A DNA stretch of 64,000 nt from Candidatus Nanoarchaeia archaeon (GCA_028717785.1 JAQUND010000002.1:1-64000); one strand, 5' to 3'; shown: positions 16,626 to 25,399, numbered from the stretch's first letter. Translations and numbers: made by a program. Notes: a model not told the origin generated them from the sequence alone.

Positions 16626-16910
16626 ATGTATATTTCTGAAAATCTTATTGAAGATGAATTTATAGATTTTTTTAATCCTTTTGTTTATATTGCTGTATTA
16701 GCTGGTAAATCAACTGGTGGATTTGATATCAGAAATATTAATGGAACTCATTTAAAATTTATTATATTTGATAAAAAATGGGAAGATGAAAACAAAAAAT
16801 CTATTTGGGAAGAATCTTATGATATAAGAAATTTTTGGGATACTTTAGAAATTAAATCAAAAATAGCTCCTCATATAGAAAAATCTATAAGAATTTTTTG
16901 TGAATCTTAA
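16626..16910 (+). CDS. small hypothetical protein
   Basis: 94 residues (MYISENLIEDEFIDFF). Mixed alpha/beta with Trp-rich KKWEDENKKSIWEES. Lies just after the first 27-bp repeat. No family recognised. Confidence 0.65.
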   Translation: MYISENLIEDEFIDFFNPFVYIAVLAGKSTGGFDIRNINGTHLKFIIFDKKWEDENKKSIWEESYDIRNFWDTLEIKSKIAPHIEKSIRIFCES

Positions 16911-16917
16911 AATTATT

Positions 16918-17319
16918 ATGAAAAAAGATATAAAATCTATACCTATTAATATTTGGGACGATTTTTACGATGATGGTTATGTTCCTAAGGGGGAAATACA
17001 AAAAACCTATATTTATGTTGAAGATAATAAATTAAATATAGATTTTAGAAAAAAATGTTTAGAACACTTATTATCTTATATAGAACATAATATTAAATTT
17101 ACTTCTAATCCTCTTCCTAAATTTTATATGTATTTTTATGATTCATGGAAAAAATATCCAAAGTTAGTAGGAGCAGAGAATGAATGTATGCTTTTTAAAA
17201 GATGGGAAATAAAAATAGAAAACTTATCTCATAAACAATTAGATAAATTATTGAAAGATTTATCTAATGCATCTTTATCAATGGAGGGAATTCCTTTTAA
17301 TATTTATAGTGAATCATAA
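16918..17319 (+). CDS. hypothetical protein
   Basis: 133 residues from the ATG at 16918; a TTG at 16900 would overlap the previous gene. Aromatic-rich (FYMYFYDSWKKYPK) with a helical second half. Its stop overlaps the next start (TAATG). Confidence 0.65.
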   Translation: MKKDIKSIPINIWDDFYDDGYVPKGEIQKTYIYVEDNKLNIDFRKKCLEHLLSYIEHNIKFTSNPLPKFYMYFYDSWKKYPKLVGAENECMLFKRWEIKIENLSHKQLDKLLKDLSNASLSMEGIPFNIYSES

Positions 17320-17516
17320 TGGAACAACCTACAGAAATAGATAAAATATTAGAAAAACATTTTGGAAAACCTTCTGTATATTTTCAAATAGCGGTTCTTG
17401 AAAATGGAATATTTATAAATAAGATTTTAAGAGTAAAAAAAGATGGAACTCTATATAAAATGATTACTGAAAAATATGGAGGGGGTTTACCGAGTTTTAT
17501 TGAACTATTACCTTAA
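17319..17516 (+). CDS. small hypothetical protein
   Basis: 65 residues, coupled to the previous gene. Ends IELLP exactly like the exonuclease at 15914, because its 3' end lies in the second copy of the 27-bp repeat. The rest shows no similarity to the exonuclease. Confidence 0.6.
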   Translation: MEQPTEIDKILEKHFGKPSVYFQIAVLENGIFINKILRVKKDGTLYKMITEKYGGGLPSFIELLP

Positions 17517-17525
17517 TAATTAAAA
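17499..17525 (+). repeat. 27-bp direct repeat, copy 2
   Basis: Identical to 16598-16624; covers the last codons, the stop and the leader of the next gene. The 901-bp spacing contains three complete small genes. Confidence 0.75.
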
Positions 17526-17526
17526 A

Positions 17527-17871
17527 ATGGAAAAATTAATGTTATTACTTCTTGAGGAAGCTAAAAAAGATAAGAAAAAATTAAAAAGTTTAAAAAAAAT
17601 TGCTGTAGAATGTCAAATGTTTGAATTAGCAGTTAAACTTCGAGAGTTAGAAGTAAATTTATTTCCCAAAACAGAAGAAGAAAAGGAAGCTAAATTACAA
17701 GCTGAAGAATATAATTTAATATTTAGAATGGTAGATTTAAATATAACTCCATCTATTTGTTGGTTGATTTCTGAAACTATTAAAGTAAGTAACCTTAAAA
17801 AAGAAAAATTTTCTATTTCAGATGCAACTGATTTAATTTTAAAAAAGAAAAGACTTTTTGATGAAGATTAA
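17527..17871 (+). CDS. helical hypothetical protein
   Basis: 114 residues, almost entirely helical and charged. The segment KIAVECQMFELAVKLRELE resembles UvrB/UvrC-type helical hairpins (a run with A-x-x-L-R-E-L-E), which mediate protein contacts; this is only a faint similarity. Confidence 0.6.
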   Translation: MEKLMLLLLEEAKKDKKKLKSLKKIAVECQMFELAVKLRELEVNLFPKTEEEKEAKLQAEEYNLIFRMVDLNITPSICWLISETIKVSNLKKEKFSISDATDLILKKKRLFDED

Positions 17872-17890
17872 TAATTAAATTATAATAGAT

Positions 17891-18241
17891 ATGACTAAAG
17901 AATTATTTATAGAGGCTTATGATAAGTATCCCCCCTTTTGGATATCAAAAATAGTATTTAAATATTTTTCTCAATCTACAGAGAAAAAAAATTCCAATGT
18001 TAAAAGATCTATTACTTGGATCTTAGTATCCTTATTTATTATTGGATTTATAGCTACTATTTTAAAATTAGGTAAAACATTTATATTATTTTTTGCTTTA
18101 TCCTATGGTATATTATTAGCTATATTAGTTTTATTTTTATTTGCTGGAGTAATTCTTAATAATATAAGAGTTAAAAAGATAGCAAAAGAATTGAATATTT
18201 CTATTAAAGAATACAATAATTATGCAGATATTTATTTATAG
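17891..18241 (+). CDS. membrane protein with two spans
   Basis: 116 residues. Soluble N-terminus, then two hydrophobic segments (ITWILVSLFIIGFIATIL and FILFFALSYGILLAILVLFL) and a Lys-rich cytoplasmic-type tail. No family recognised. Last gene before the 18279 promoter. Confidence 0.65.
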   Translation: MTKELFIEAYDKYPPFWISKIVFKYFSQSTEKKNSNVKRSITWILVSLFIIGFIATILKLGKTFILFFALSYGILLAILVLFLFAGVILNNIRVKKIAKELNISIKEYNNYADIYL

Positions 18242-18278
18242 ATTTTAACGTTTTTTAACGAATTTTGTTCCCCAGTAA

Positions 18279-18310
18279 TTTTTTAGCTATGGAAATTGAT
18301 TGTACATTTG
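18279..18310 (+). promoter_or_regulatory. Bacteroidota-type promoter
   Basis: T run 18279-18284, GCTATGGAAATTGATTG, then the -7 element TACATTTG at 18303-18310. It shares CTATGGAAAT with the promoter at 274-305. Gives a leader of about 30 bases to the DUF932 gene. Confidence 0.6.
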
Positions 18311-18348
18311 CTTTATAAAATTTAAGTATTAATTTAAACTTTTAAACT

Positions 18349-19353
18349 ATGTCAAATCAAAATCTTTCCTCGGTAGGATACAAAATTCAATCTTTAGACG
18401 AACTTCGTCAATTTGTACCCGCAGCTTTTGCAGAAGGTCCACATCCAGACCGTAGTGATCGTTATACCTTTGTGTCAACAATAGATCTTATCAACACATT
18501 TGAAAAAATAGGTTGGAAGATTTTCTCAGCTAAACAACATGGAGATAATGCTTACGGTCGACATATTATTAGGTTAGCAAATGAAGAATTCGGTGCTCTC
18601 CCAGTAAATGTGGACGATATTACTCCTCATATCCTTTTGGATAACAGCCATGACGGATATACTCCTGCTACCATGCATCTAGGACTTTTCCGTAAAGTAT
18701 GTACAAACGGTTTAGTTATTGCAATGCCTGGTCTTTCTACTATGATAAAATTTCGTCATATCAATATAGATAAGGCCGAACTTTTACAAGTATTAGCCGA
18801 AGCAGCTGAACAATATCGTCAAATATCAAATCATATTGTTGACATGCAAAAGAGGGTTTTAACTCAGGACGAACGCATCGAATTTGCTATCAAAGCTCTT
18901 GCTTTAAGGGAACCAGAACGATTTATGCTCGAAGATGGTAAACCAAACGTAAAAGAAATTACTACAGCTTTGAATCCTGAAAATCTCCTTACCCCAAATA
19001 GGGAAGCGGATAGCGAACCAAATCTTTGGATTACTTTTAACGTTATTCAGGAAAAGACCATGAAAGGTCAATACGAACGTTTGAGTCCAAAAGGAAAAAA
19101 GTCCAGTCCCAGGGAAATTACCAATGCAGCTCGTTCATTGTCTTTCAATAAAGCTCTTTGGTCAATAGCTGAAGAATACATGGGAACTATTTCTGATGTA
19201 AAAGCAGTTATTGAAGTTGGAAAGCTTTATAACTACAAAACTGCAAAAGGAGAATTAACATCCGTAGAGGTGGTGTCTGATCTTGGAGAGGGTCAATACC
19301 AAGTAAAATCCGGAAGTCGCTTATTCCCGGTATCTGGTAATAAACTTTCGTAA
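18349..19353 (+). CDS. DUF932 family protein
   Basis: 334 residues. Typical DUF932 features: an SVGYKIQSLDELRQFVPAAF start, a HILLDNSHDGYTPATMHLGL segment (~residues 105-124), CTNGLVI (~130) and a helical second half. The family is common in phages and plasmids and its function is not established. The gene is clearly richer in G+C and uses CGT and CTT codons where neighbours use AGA and TTA, which suggests high expression or recent arrival. It has its own promoter and terminator, so it is a single-gene, probably early unit. Confidence 0.75.
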   Translation: MSNQNLSSVGYKIQSLDELRQFVPAAFAEGPHPDRSDRYTFVSTIDLINTFEKIGWKIFSAKQHGDNAYGRHIIRLANEEFGALPVNVDDITPHILLDNSHDGYTPATMHLGLFRKVCTNGLVIAMPGLSTMIKFRHINIDKAELLQVLAEAAEQYRQISNHIVDMQKRVLTQDERIEFAIKALALREPERFMLEDGKPNVKEITTALNPENLLTPNREADSEPNLWITFNVIQEKTMKGQYERLSPKGKKSSPREITNAARSLSFNKALWSIAEEYMGTISDVKAVIEVGKLYNYKTAKGELTSVEVVSDLGEGQYQVKSGSRLFPVSGNKLS

Positions 19354-19377
19354 CTTTAACAGTTTATTAACAGATTA

Positions 19378-19412
19378 AATCCCTAGTCTTTTAAAAGGCT
19401 AGGGATTTTTTG
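19378..19412 (+). terminator. rho-independent terminator
   Basis: AATCCCTAG(T)CTTTT / AAAAGGCTAGGGATT stem, then a T run. Closes the DUF932 unit. Confidence 0.9.
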
Positions 19413-19444
19413 TTGTATTTTTATTTTTTTAATAAAAAACATTT

Positions 19445-19978
19445 ATGGTTAAAAGTTATGCTGGAATAGGTTCTCGTTCAATAACTGATGAAGAAAAAGA
19501 ATTTATAGAATCTATTTCAAATATTCTAAGATTTAGATATGTATGCTATTCTGGAAATGCAGAAGGTTCTGATATTGCATTTCAAACAGGATCTAAAGGA
19601 AAATGTGTAATTTTTATACCTTGGAGAGGATTTAATAAACTTCAATTTGATTATGAATGTAAAGAAAAATGTATGGATTATTTTTTACCAAGTAAAGAAA
19701 GTTATAATTCTGTTTTTAAATACCATCCTAATCCCATGGCGTTAAATAATGGAGGTATAAATTTAATGGCTAGAAATTATCATCAAGTTATGGGATATGA
19801 GGATATTTATCCTATAGTAAGTTTTGTAATATGCTGTGCTAATCAGGACAATAATGGAAATATATTAGGAGGAACTGGACAAGCTTATAAAATAGCTAAA
19901 AATAATAATATTCCTGTTATAAATATCAGAAATTTAACTCAAAAAGAAAAATTAAAAAAACTATTAGGTATAAGTTAA
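19445..19978 (+). CDS. SLOG-superfamily-like protein
   Basis: 177 residues. Rossmann-like signs of the SLOG group (DprA/LOG-related): YAGIGSRS at the start, YSGNAEGSDIAFQTG (~residues 37-51), and a late GGTGQAYKIAKNNNIPVIN (~140-158). SLOG proteins bind nucleotides or their derivatives, and several act as sensors or enzymes in phage conflict systems. Which ligand is bound here cannot be told from sequence. It follows a terminator and precedes the topoisomerase gene by 30 bases. Confidence 0.6.
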   Translation: MVKSYAGIGSRSITDEEKEFIESISNILRFRYVCYSGNAEGSDIAFQTGSKGKCVIFIPWRGFNKLQFDYECKEKCMDYFLPSKESYNSVFKYHPNPMALNNGGINLMARNYHQVMGYEDIYPIVSFVICCANQDNNGNILGGTGQAYKIAKNNNIPVINIRNLTQKEKLKKLLGIS

Positions 19979-20008
19979 AACCTTATACATGATTTTTCTA
20001 TAAATTAT

Positions 20009-21823
20009 ATGGCAATAAAAATAGAAACTAAAAATCAAAAAGAGATAGTAGCTCTTGATATATTTGAAGCGGTAAGACTTCGCCCAACAATGTATTTGGG
20101 ACAAATATCTCCTTTTATAGATAAATTACCTATTATAAAAGATGATAAATTAATAGCTGAAGACAAAACTTGGTCCCCAGGATTTATGCACCTTATTATA
20201 GAAATCCTAGAAAATGCTATTGATGAAGCAAAAAGGATGAAAGGTAAGATGAAAAATATATTCATAGATATTAATTTAGATACAAATAATGTAACCATTA
20301 GGGATGAAGGGGATGGATTTCATAAAGCAGCTACTAAACACCAAAAAACAAAAAAGAATGTAGTCAGAACTGCTTTTGAAGAACTTCATGCAGGAAGTAA
20401 TTTTATAGATTCTTCTTCAAATATTTTAGGAACAAATGGAGTAGGTGCTTCAATTTGTAATATTCTTTCAGAAAATTTTTCAGTTACTACGGTAAATTCT
20501 ACAAGTTATGTTCATTTTACTTGGAAAGATTTTAAAGTAACTAAAGAAGAAATTCGAACTAAAACATCTAAAGATATAAAAGGAACTGAAGTTTCATTTA
20601 TTCCTTCTGTTGATGTTTTTGGAGGATTAAAATGGGATAAAGATTTAATAAAAACTTATTTATCATTTAAACAATTTCTTTTAAATCAAGATCCTATTTT
20701 AAGAGGGTTAAATATAAAAGCAAAATTTATTAGTAATGGATCATTAGAAGATATAGGCATATCGAAACCATTTTTACCAGAGAAATATATTATGGTAAAA
20801 AATAAACTTGGCTATGTGTTCCTATGGAGTTCTTATGAAAATTCCTGTTCATTATCTTTTGTAAATGGTTCTCAATGTACTGGTATTCAGCAAAAAATAA
20901 TAAATGATTGGTTAAATGAACAATTCGATTATAGTTTAGCTCACCATTTTTATGAAACCCTTATTATTTTGGATGTTCCTTCTAACCTTATGAGGTTTGC
21001 TGATCAAAATAAGACTAAATATGCAGTAGATAAAAGAGAAATAGAAGAACTTATGATTGATAATTTCAAAAATAAGTTAATTAGAGAACTAAAAGATTCA
21101 GATATATCTAAAGAAATATTTGAAAAAATCGAAGAAAGATTATATTCGGAAAATATAAAAAAAATTAAACAAGCTCAGAGAAAAAGTAAAAGAAAAATTT
21201 CAGAAAAATATAGTCCTTCATCAGGTAAAAAAGGAATGCTTTATATTACAGAAGGTCTTTCAGCAGCTGGATCTGTACGTCAAGCTAGAGATAGTGAATC
21301 TGAAGGAGTTTATGCTTTAAAAGGAAAAATAAAAAATACTAAAAGACTTAGCGATTTAACTGACAATAAAGAAATTATGGAAATTATGTCTATTTTAGGT
21401 ATTGATCCGGAAAGTAATAAATCCCCTCTTTATGAAAAAATTGTTATAGCTACGGATGAAGACCCAGATGGTCAACATATTTCATCACTTATTATTAATT
21501 TATTTTATAAATGGTTTCCTAATATTATTAAGGAAGGTAGGTTATTTAAATTAGTAACTCCTTTAGTAGTTTGTGATAATGGTAAAGAGAGAAAATATTT
21601 CCATACTTTATCTGAATTTGAAGAATTTAGTAAAATTAAAAAACTTTCCAGTATAAATTATCTAAAAGGTTTAGGATCTTTATCTATTGAAGATTGGGAA
21701 TGGGTAATGAAAAATAAAATATTATTTCAAATTATAGAAGATAGATCTGCTAATAAATTTTTAGAAATAGCATTTGGTGAGAGTTCTCTTAAAAGAAAAA
21801 AATGGCTAGAAAATGGAGCCTAA
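20009..21823 (+). CDS. 39: type II DNA topoisomerase, ATPase (large) subunit
   Basis: 604 residues. The GHKL ATPase signs are present: EILENAIDEA (E and N for Mg-ATP, ~residues 68-77), DEGDGF (~95), GTNGVGAS (~140-147). The transducer follows, then the TOPRIM domain with the EGLSAAGS motif (~418-425; the usual form is EGDSAGG) and DEDPDGQHI (~487-495) for metal binding. It combines the regions that T4 splits between gp39 and gp60. With the subunit at 25846 it passes DNA duplexes through each other using ATP, supporting phage replication. The next gene overlaps its last codons. Confidence 0.85.
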   Translation: MAIKIETKNQKEIVALDIFEAVRLRPTMYLGQISPFIDKLPIIKDDKLIAEDKTWSPGFMHLIIEILENAIDEAKRMKGKMKNIFIDINLDTNNVTIRDEGDGFHKAATKHQKTKKNVVRTAFEELHAGSNFIDSSSNILGTNGVGASICNILSENFSVTTVNSTSYVHFTWKDFKVTKEEIRTKTSKDIKGTEVSFIPSVDVFGGLKWDKDLIKTYLSFKQFLLNQDPILRGLNIKAKFISNGSLEDIGISKPFLPEKYIMVKNKLGYVFLWSSYENSCSLSFVNGSQCTGIQQKIINDWLNEQFDYSLAHHFYETLIILDVPSNLMRFADQNKTKYAVDKREIEELMIDNFKNKLIRELKDSDISKEIFEKIEERLYSENIKKIKQAQRKSKRKISEKYSPSSGKKGMLYITEGLSAAGSVRQARDSESEGVYALKGKIKNTKRLSDLTDNKEIMEIMSILGIDPESNKSPLYEKIVIATDEDPDGQHISSLIINLFYKWFPNIIKEGRLFKLVTPLVVCDNGKERKYFHTLSEFEEFSKIKKLSSINYLKGLGSLSIEDWEWVMKNKILFQIIEDRSANKFLEIAFGESSLKRKKWLENGA

Positions 21824-23159
21824 AAAAATTTATAATACAAACTCAAAAATAATTCAAGTTCCTGATTTTATGTTAGATATAATAAGTAATCTACCAGAAG
21901 GGGAATTTCAAAAAATTATAGGTATGCCAAACGATCAAAATTACTTATGGAGTGAAGATGAAGAAGAAAGATTACAAAATATTAAGACTTTTAACTTTAA
22001 AAAAATAAAATCAATAAAATTTTCTGATCCAAAAACAAAATTATTAAAACAATCACAGATAAGTGATTATTTTAATTTTAATGAAGTGTCAGAAGCTGCT
22101 TTAGAAGCAGAATATGCTTTAGCATATGTTGTTTATAAATATACTAAAATTAATAACATTATTCCTAATTGGATTTTTTTATCTAGTGATGTTTTAAAAA
22201 ATGATTTTTTCGAAAAATTTATTACTGGATTAAATATGTCAACAGATTCTTATATATCAACCTATAGGTATGATAATAAGAAAGCAGATTTAGGTAATAT
22301 ATGGTGTAACTTTGGTAAAGTTTTTCTTTATTATGATGGAAACGGAACTTATATTATATTTCCAGGAGAACAAAAAAATTCATTAAAAGAAGAAAATGAA
22401 TTAAGTATTCTTTTAGGTATTATTAAATCATATAAAAGACCTATTATAAATAGAAATAAAATATATGTAGTTTATAGAAACGCACATGGATTTGAGAAGA
22501 AGGATTTTTCATTAAAGAAAATTAAAAATATTAATTTAGATGATAATTATAATGAAGGATTTTCTGAAGTTTCTAAAGATATTATTTCAAAATTAAATAA
22601 TAAAAAGAAAACAGGTTTAGTTATTCTTCATGGGGAACCGGGGACCGGAAAAACTACATATATTCGTTATTTAGCTTCTAAATTAAAAAGAGATATTATT
22701 TTTATCCCTCCTGATATGGTTCAAAATATTACAGAACCAGATTTTATTCCTTTTTTAATGGATAATAGTAATTCTATACTTATTATAGAAGATGCAGAAT
22801 CTGCTATACAAAAAAGAAGCTCCGATGGAAGAACCGGAGCAGTTTCAAATATTTTAAATTTAACAGATGGATTATTATCAGATTGTATAAATATATCCAT
22901 TGTTGCTACATTTAATACATCTACTAAAAATATAGATGAAGCTCTTTTAAGGAAAGGTAGATTACTTAAAGCTTATAAATTTGATAAACTTTCTGTAGAT
23001 AAATCTAAGATCCTTATGGCTAAACAGGGGCATTCTTTAGATGATATAAAGGATCCTATGTCATTAGCAGAAATTTATTATTTCGAAGATGTAGTAAAAG
23101 GAAATGAAGAAGCTTTTACTGAAAAGAAATTAATAGGATTTAGTTCTAAATTATCTTAA
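21813..23159 (+). CDS. AAA ATPase
   Basis: 448 residues. N-terminal ~250 residues of unknown fold, then an AAA module: Walker A GEPGTGKTT (~274-282), Walker B ILIIEDAE (~320), a sensor-like VATFNTS (~370) and an arginine-finger-type segment LLRKGRLLKAYKF. The order resembles Bcs1/spastin-type remodellers. It is not the clamp loader by pattern. It overlaps the topoisomerase gene by 11 bases, so it is probably made with it and might act on it or on the replisome; that is inference. Confidence 0.75.
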   Translation: MEPKKIYNTNSKIIQVPDFMLDIISNLPEGEFQKIIGMPNDQNYLWSEDEEERLQNIKTFNFKKIKSIKFSDPKTKLLKQSQISDYFNFNEVSEAALEAEYALAYVVYKYTKINNIIPNWIFLSSDVLKNDFFEKFITGLNMSTDSYISTYRYDNKKADLGNIWCNFGKVFLYYDGNGTYIIFPGEQKNSLKEENELSILLGIIKSYKRPIINRNKIYVVYRNAHGFEKKDFSLKKIKNINLDDNYNEGFSEVSKDIISKLNNKKKTGLVILHGEPGTGKTTYIRYLASKLKRDIIFIPPDMVQNITEPDFIPFLMDNSNSILIIEDAESAIQKRSSDGRTGAVSNILNLTDGLLSDCINISIVATFNTSTKNIDEALLRKGRLLKAYKFDKLSVDKSKILMAKQGHSLDDIKDPMSLAEIYYFEDVVKGNEEAFTEKKLIGFSSKLS

Positions 23160-23170
23160 AATTATATATT

Positions 23171-23419
23171 ATGGAATTTGCAATTAATTACGGTTTAATA
23201 GTTGTTAATCCAGAACAAAAAGGAGATGAACTGGATATTTTACATTTTTGTGGATTTGAAAAAGAACCTACAATAGATGATGCAAATAATTTAAGAAATG
23301 AACTTCGAGATGACCCCTCTTTTGAATTACAAAATATTTGGGATAAAGTAGATATTTTGCCAGCTCCTGAAAATATAGTAGAAGAGTATAGAAAAATAAT
23401 TAATACCCCTCAAGAATGA
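23171..23419 (+). CDS. small acidic hypothetical protein
   Basis: 82 residues, acidic, starting MEFAINYGLIVVNPEQKGDE with a strand-helix layout. It overlaps the DUF488-like gene by four bases (ATGA). No family recognised. Confidence 0.65.
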   Translation: MEFAINYGLIVVNPEQKGDELDILHFCGFEKEPTIDDANNLRNELRDDPSFELQNIWDKVDILPAPENIVEEYRKIINTPQE

Positions 23420-23793
23420 AAACTAGTAATTTTAAAAGTTACAAAGGATCTGATGGAATAGCTATTTGTTTATATCCTCCTCTTAATTGGAAAGGAGATG
23501 TTTACATGGAATTAGCTCCATCCAAATCTACTTTTTTTGAGAAAAAAGCTAATAAAATAGATGAAGCAGAATATGAAAAAAGATTTTATGATGAAACTTT
23601 ATCTAAATTAAATCCTCAAGAAATTTATAATAAATTTAAAGATAAGGTTTTACTTTGTTGGGAACCATCGGGGGAATTTTGTCATCGTAGAATTGTAAGT
23701 CAATGGATTTTTGATAATCTTGGTATAGAAGTTCCTGAATGGAAATCTGAAGATGTTATTAAACCTGTCGAAAAAGCCAATTCATTATTTTAA
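23416..23793 (+). CDS. DUF488-like protein
   Basis: 125 residues. The segment VLLCWEPSGEFCHRRIVSQW (~residues 80-99) is the DUF488 signature (a Cys-x-E strand followed by C-H-R), with an N-terminal YPPLNWKGD loop. DUF488 function is not established; the conserved Cys/His/Arg suggest an enzyme. The last residues, NSLF, resemble the end of the polymerase fragment (KSLF), possibly a clamp-binding tail. It directly abuts the NADAR gene, which starts one base after its stop. Confidence 0.6.
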   Translation: MKTSNFKSYKGSDGIAICLYPPLNWKGDVYMELAPSKSTFFEKKANKIDEAEYEKRFYDETLSKLNPQEIYNKFKDKVLLCWEPSGEFCHRRIVSQWIFDNLGIEVPEWKSEDVIKPVEKANSLF

Positions 23794-24294
23794 ATGAATA
23801 TGAGAACAACAAATACTCACATATATTTTTGGGGATCTTTTTTATCAAATTGGATTCCATCAAATCTTTCTATTGAATTTGATGATAATATTTTTACTAA
23901 TTCTGAACAAATATTTATGTATTTAAAAGCTAAATATTTTAAGGATGAAGAAACTGCTAAAGAAATTGTTGAATTAGGAACAGATCCAAAAATAGCTAAA
24001 GATCTTGGTAGAAAAGTAAAAAATTATAATGAAAAAACATGGAATAATGTTAGAGAAGAAATGATGTATCGAGCTGTTTTAGCAAAATTTAATTCAGATA
24101 AAACTCTTCATGATAAATTAATAAAAACAGAAAATAAGATATTAGTTGAAGGTTCCCCATTTGACCCAATTTGGGGAGTTAAAATTCGATGGGATGATAA
24201 TAGAATTTTAGATGAAAAAAATTGGGAAGGTCAAAATTTATTAGGAAAAGTTTTAATGAAAGTAAGAGAAACTTTAAAACAAATATATAAATGA
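23794..24294 (+). CDS. NADAR/YbiA-like N-glycosidase
   Basis: 166 residues. The NADAR pattern is clear: WGSFLSNW near the start, FTNSEQIFMYLKAKYF (~32-47), the Ala/Lys helix with DPKIAKDLGRKVKNY (~63-77), REEMMYRAVLAKF (~90), then LVEGSPFDPIWGVK (~115-128) and NLLGKVLMKVRE at the end. NADAR enzymes cleave N-glycosidic bonds of riboflavin precursors or remove ADP-ribose from guanine in nucleic acid. In a phage the latter would reverse a DarT-type host defence; that use is inference. Confidence 0.75.
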   Translation: MNMRTTNTHIYFWGSFLSNWIPSNLSIEFDDNIFTNSEQIFMYLKAKYFKDEETAKEIVELGTDPKIAKDLGRKVKNYNEKTWNNVREEMMYRAVLAKFNSDKTLHDKLIKTENKILVEGSPFDPIWGVKIRWDDNRILDEKNWEGQNLLGKVLMKVRETLKQIYK

Positions 24295-24683
24295 ACCCTA
24301 TTTATCGAATACCAGGAAAAAATGAAGAAAATTGTGATGGTCCTTGTGAATGTGAACCCCTATCAAATAATACGGAGAAAAAATTTATTGAATCTATTTC
24401 AGAAAAAGTATGTGAAATTTTAAATATTGGATGGAATGATCGAAGAATTGTAAAATCTCTTATTATAAATGGATTGGAAAATAAATTAGATTCTAGAGGA
24501 GATAATCCGGGTCTTTTACAACAATATGAAGCTTATGTATTAGAAAAATCTTCTGAAAGTTTTAGAAGTATCTTTAAAATTCCAAAAGATATAAAAGTTA
24601 ATCATGAATATGCTTCTCATGCTAAATATAATAATATAGCATATTGGATTAGGGATAATTGGAAAGGTCTCCCGGAAAAATAA
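24291..24683 (+). CDS. hypothetical protein
   Basis: 130 residues, coupled to the NADAR gene by an ATGA overlap. Starts with a Cys-containing, acidic segment (ENCDGPCECEP), then helices. No family recognised. Its position suggests a role linked to the NADAR and DUF488-like proteins. Confidence 0.65.
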   Translation: MNPIYRIPGKNEENCDGPCECEPLSNNTEKKFIESISEKVCEILNIGWNDRRIVKSLIINGLENKLDSRGDNPGLLQQYEAYVLEKSSESFRSIFKIPKDIKVNHEYASHAKYNNIAYWIRDNWKGLPEK

Positions 24684-24685
24684 AA

Positions 24686-24715
24686 TATATGCTAGAGGTT
24701 AGAAAAGTTAATCTA
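24686..24715 (+). pseudogene. partial copy of the start of the gene at 25400
   Basis: ATATGCTAGAGG-TTAGAAAAGT would encode MLEVRKVN, closely matching MQEIRKVE at the start of the zinc-ribbon gene on the other side of the endonuclease. This looks like a duplicated target end left by insertion of the endonuclease gene. Confidence 0.45.
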
Positions 24716-24738
24716 AAGATATATAATGTAAAATTTAT

Positions 24739-25392
24739 ATGTCTGAGAAAAAATTTAATTATGTTTATTTAACAATAAACATAATTGATGGAAAACAATA
24801 TATTGGGGATCATTCAACAAATAATATAAATGATAATTATTTAGGAAGTGGTAGGCCATATTTAAAAAATGCTATAAAAAAATATGGAAAAGAAAATTTT
24901 AAAAAAGAAATATTAGAATTTTTTCCGTCTAAACAAAAATCTTTTGATGCTCAAGAAAAATATATTCAACAATATAATACTTTATATCCTAATGGATATA
25001 ATTTAAGTCCTTCTGGGGGTCTTCAGTGTTCTCCCGGGTGGTCAGAAGAATCAAAAAAGAAAATAAGTTTATCAAAAAAAGGAAAACCTTCTAATAATAA
25101 AGGAAGATCTCTATCTAAAGAAGCTAAAGAAAAAATTAAAAACTCTAAATTAGGTAAAACTCATTCAAAAGAACATAATATAAATATAGGAAAATCCCTT
25201 AAAGGAAAAAATAAAGATAAAAAAAGAAGTGAAGAATTTAAAGAAAAAATTAGAATTTTTCAAAAGGGAAGAAAAAAATCAGAAGAAACAAAACAAAAAA
25301 TGAGAAAGCCTCTTTCAGAAGAAGCAAAAAGAAAAATATCAAAAGCAGGAAAAGGAAGAATTCCGTGGAATAAAGGTAAAAAACTAAAATAA
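24739..25392 (+). CDS. GIY-YIG homing endonuclease with NUMOD repeats
   Basis: 217 residues. The N-terminal GIY-YIG nuclease shows FNYVYLTINIIDGKQYIGDHS (catalytic Tyr and the G-I/Y pair, ~residues 4-24), YLGSGRPYLKNAIKKYGKEN and a conserved Glu near EKYIQQYN. The C-terminal half has at least three Lys-rich NUMOD3-type repeats (SEESKKKISLSKKGKPS, SKEAKEKIKNSKLGKTHS, SEEAKRKISKAGKG) that bind DNA. Such free-standing genes (T4 Seg type) cut phages lacking them and spread by repair. It is inserted between two small genes, with a partial copy of the following gene's start just before it. Confidence 0.85.
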   Translation: MSEKKFNYVYLTINIIDGKQYIGDHSTNNINDNYLGSGRPYLKNAIKKYGKENFKKEILEFFPSKQKSFDAQEKYIQQYNTLYPNGYNLSPSGGLQCSPGWSEESKKKISLSKKGKPSNNKGRSLSKEAKEKIKNSKLGKTHSKEHNINIGKSLKGKNKDKKRSEEFKEKIRIFQKGRKKSEETKQKMRKPLSEEAKRKISKAGKGRIPWNKGKKLK

Positions 25393-25399
25393 TAAAAAT

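Noticed and set aside
21813..23159. Clamp loader subunit gp44
   Set aside because: The AAA module order is nearer Bcs1/spastin types, it lacks the S-R-C arginine-finger motif of clamp loaders, and it is far from the clamp gene.
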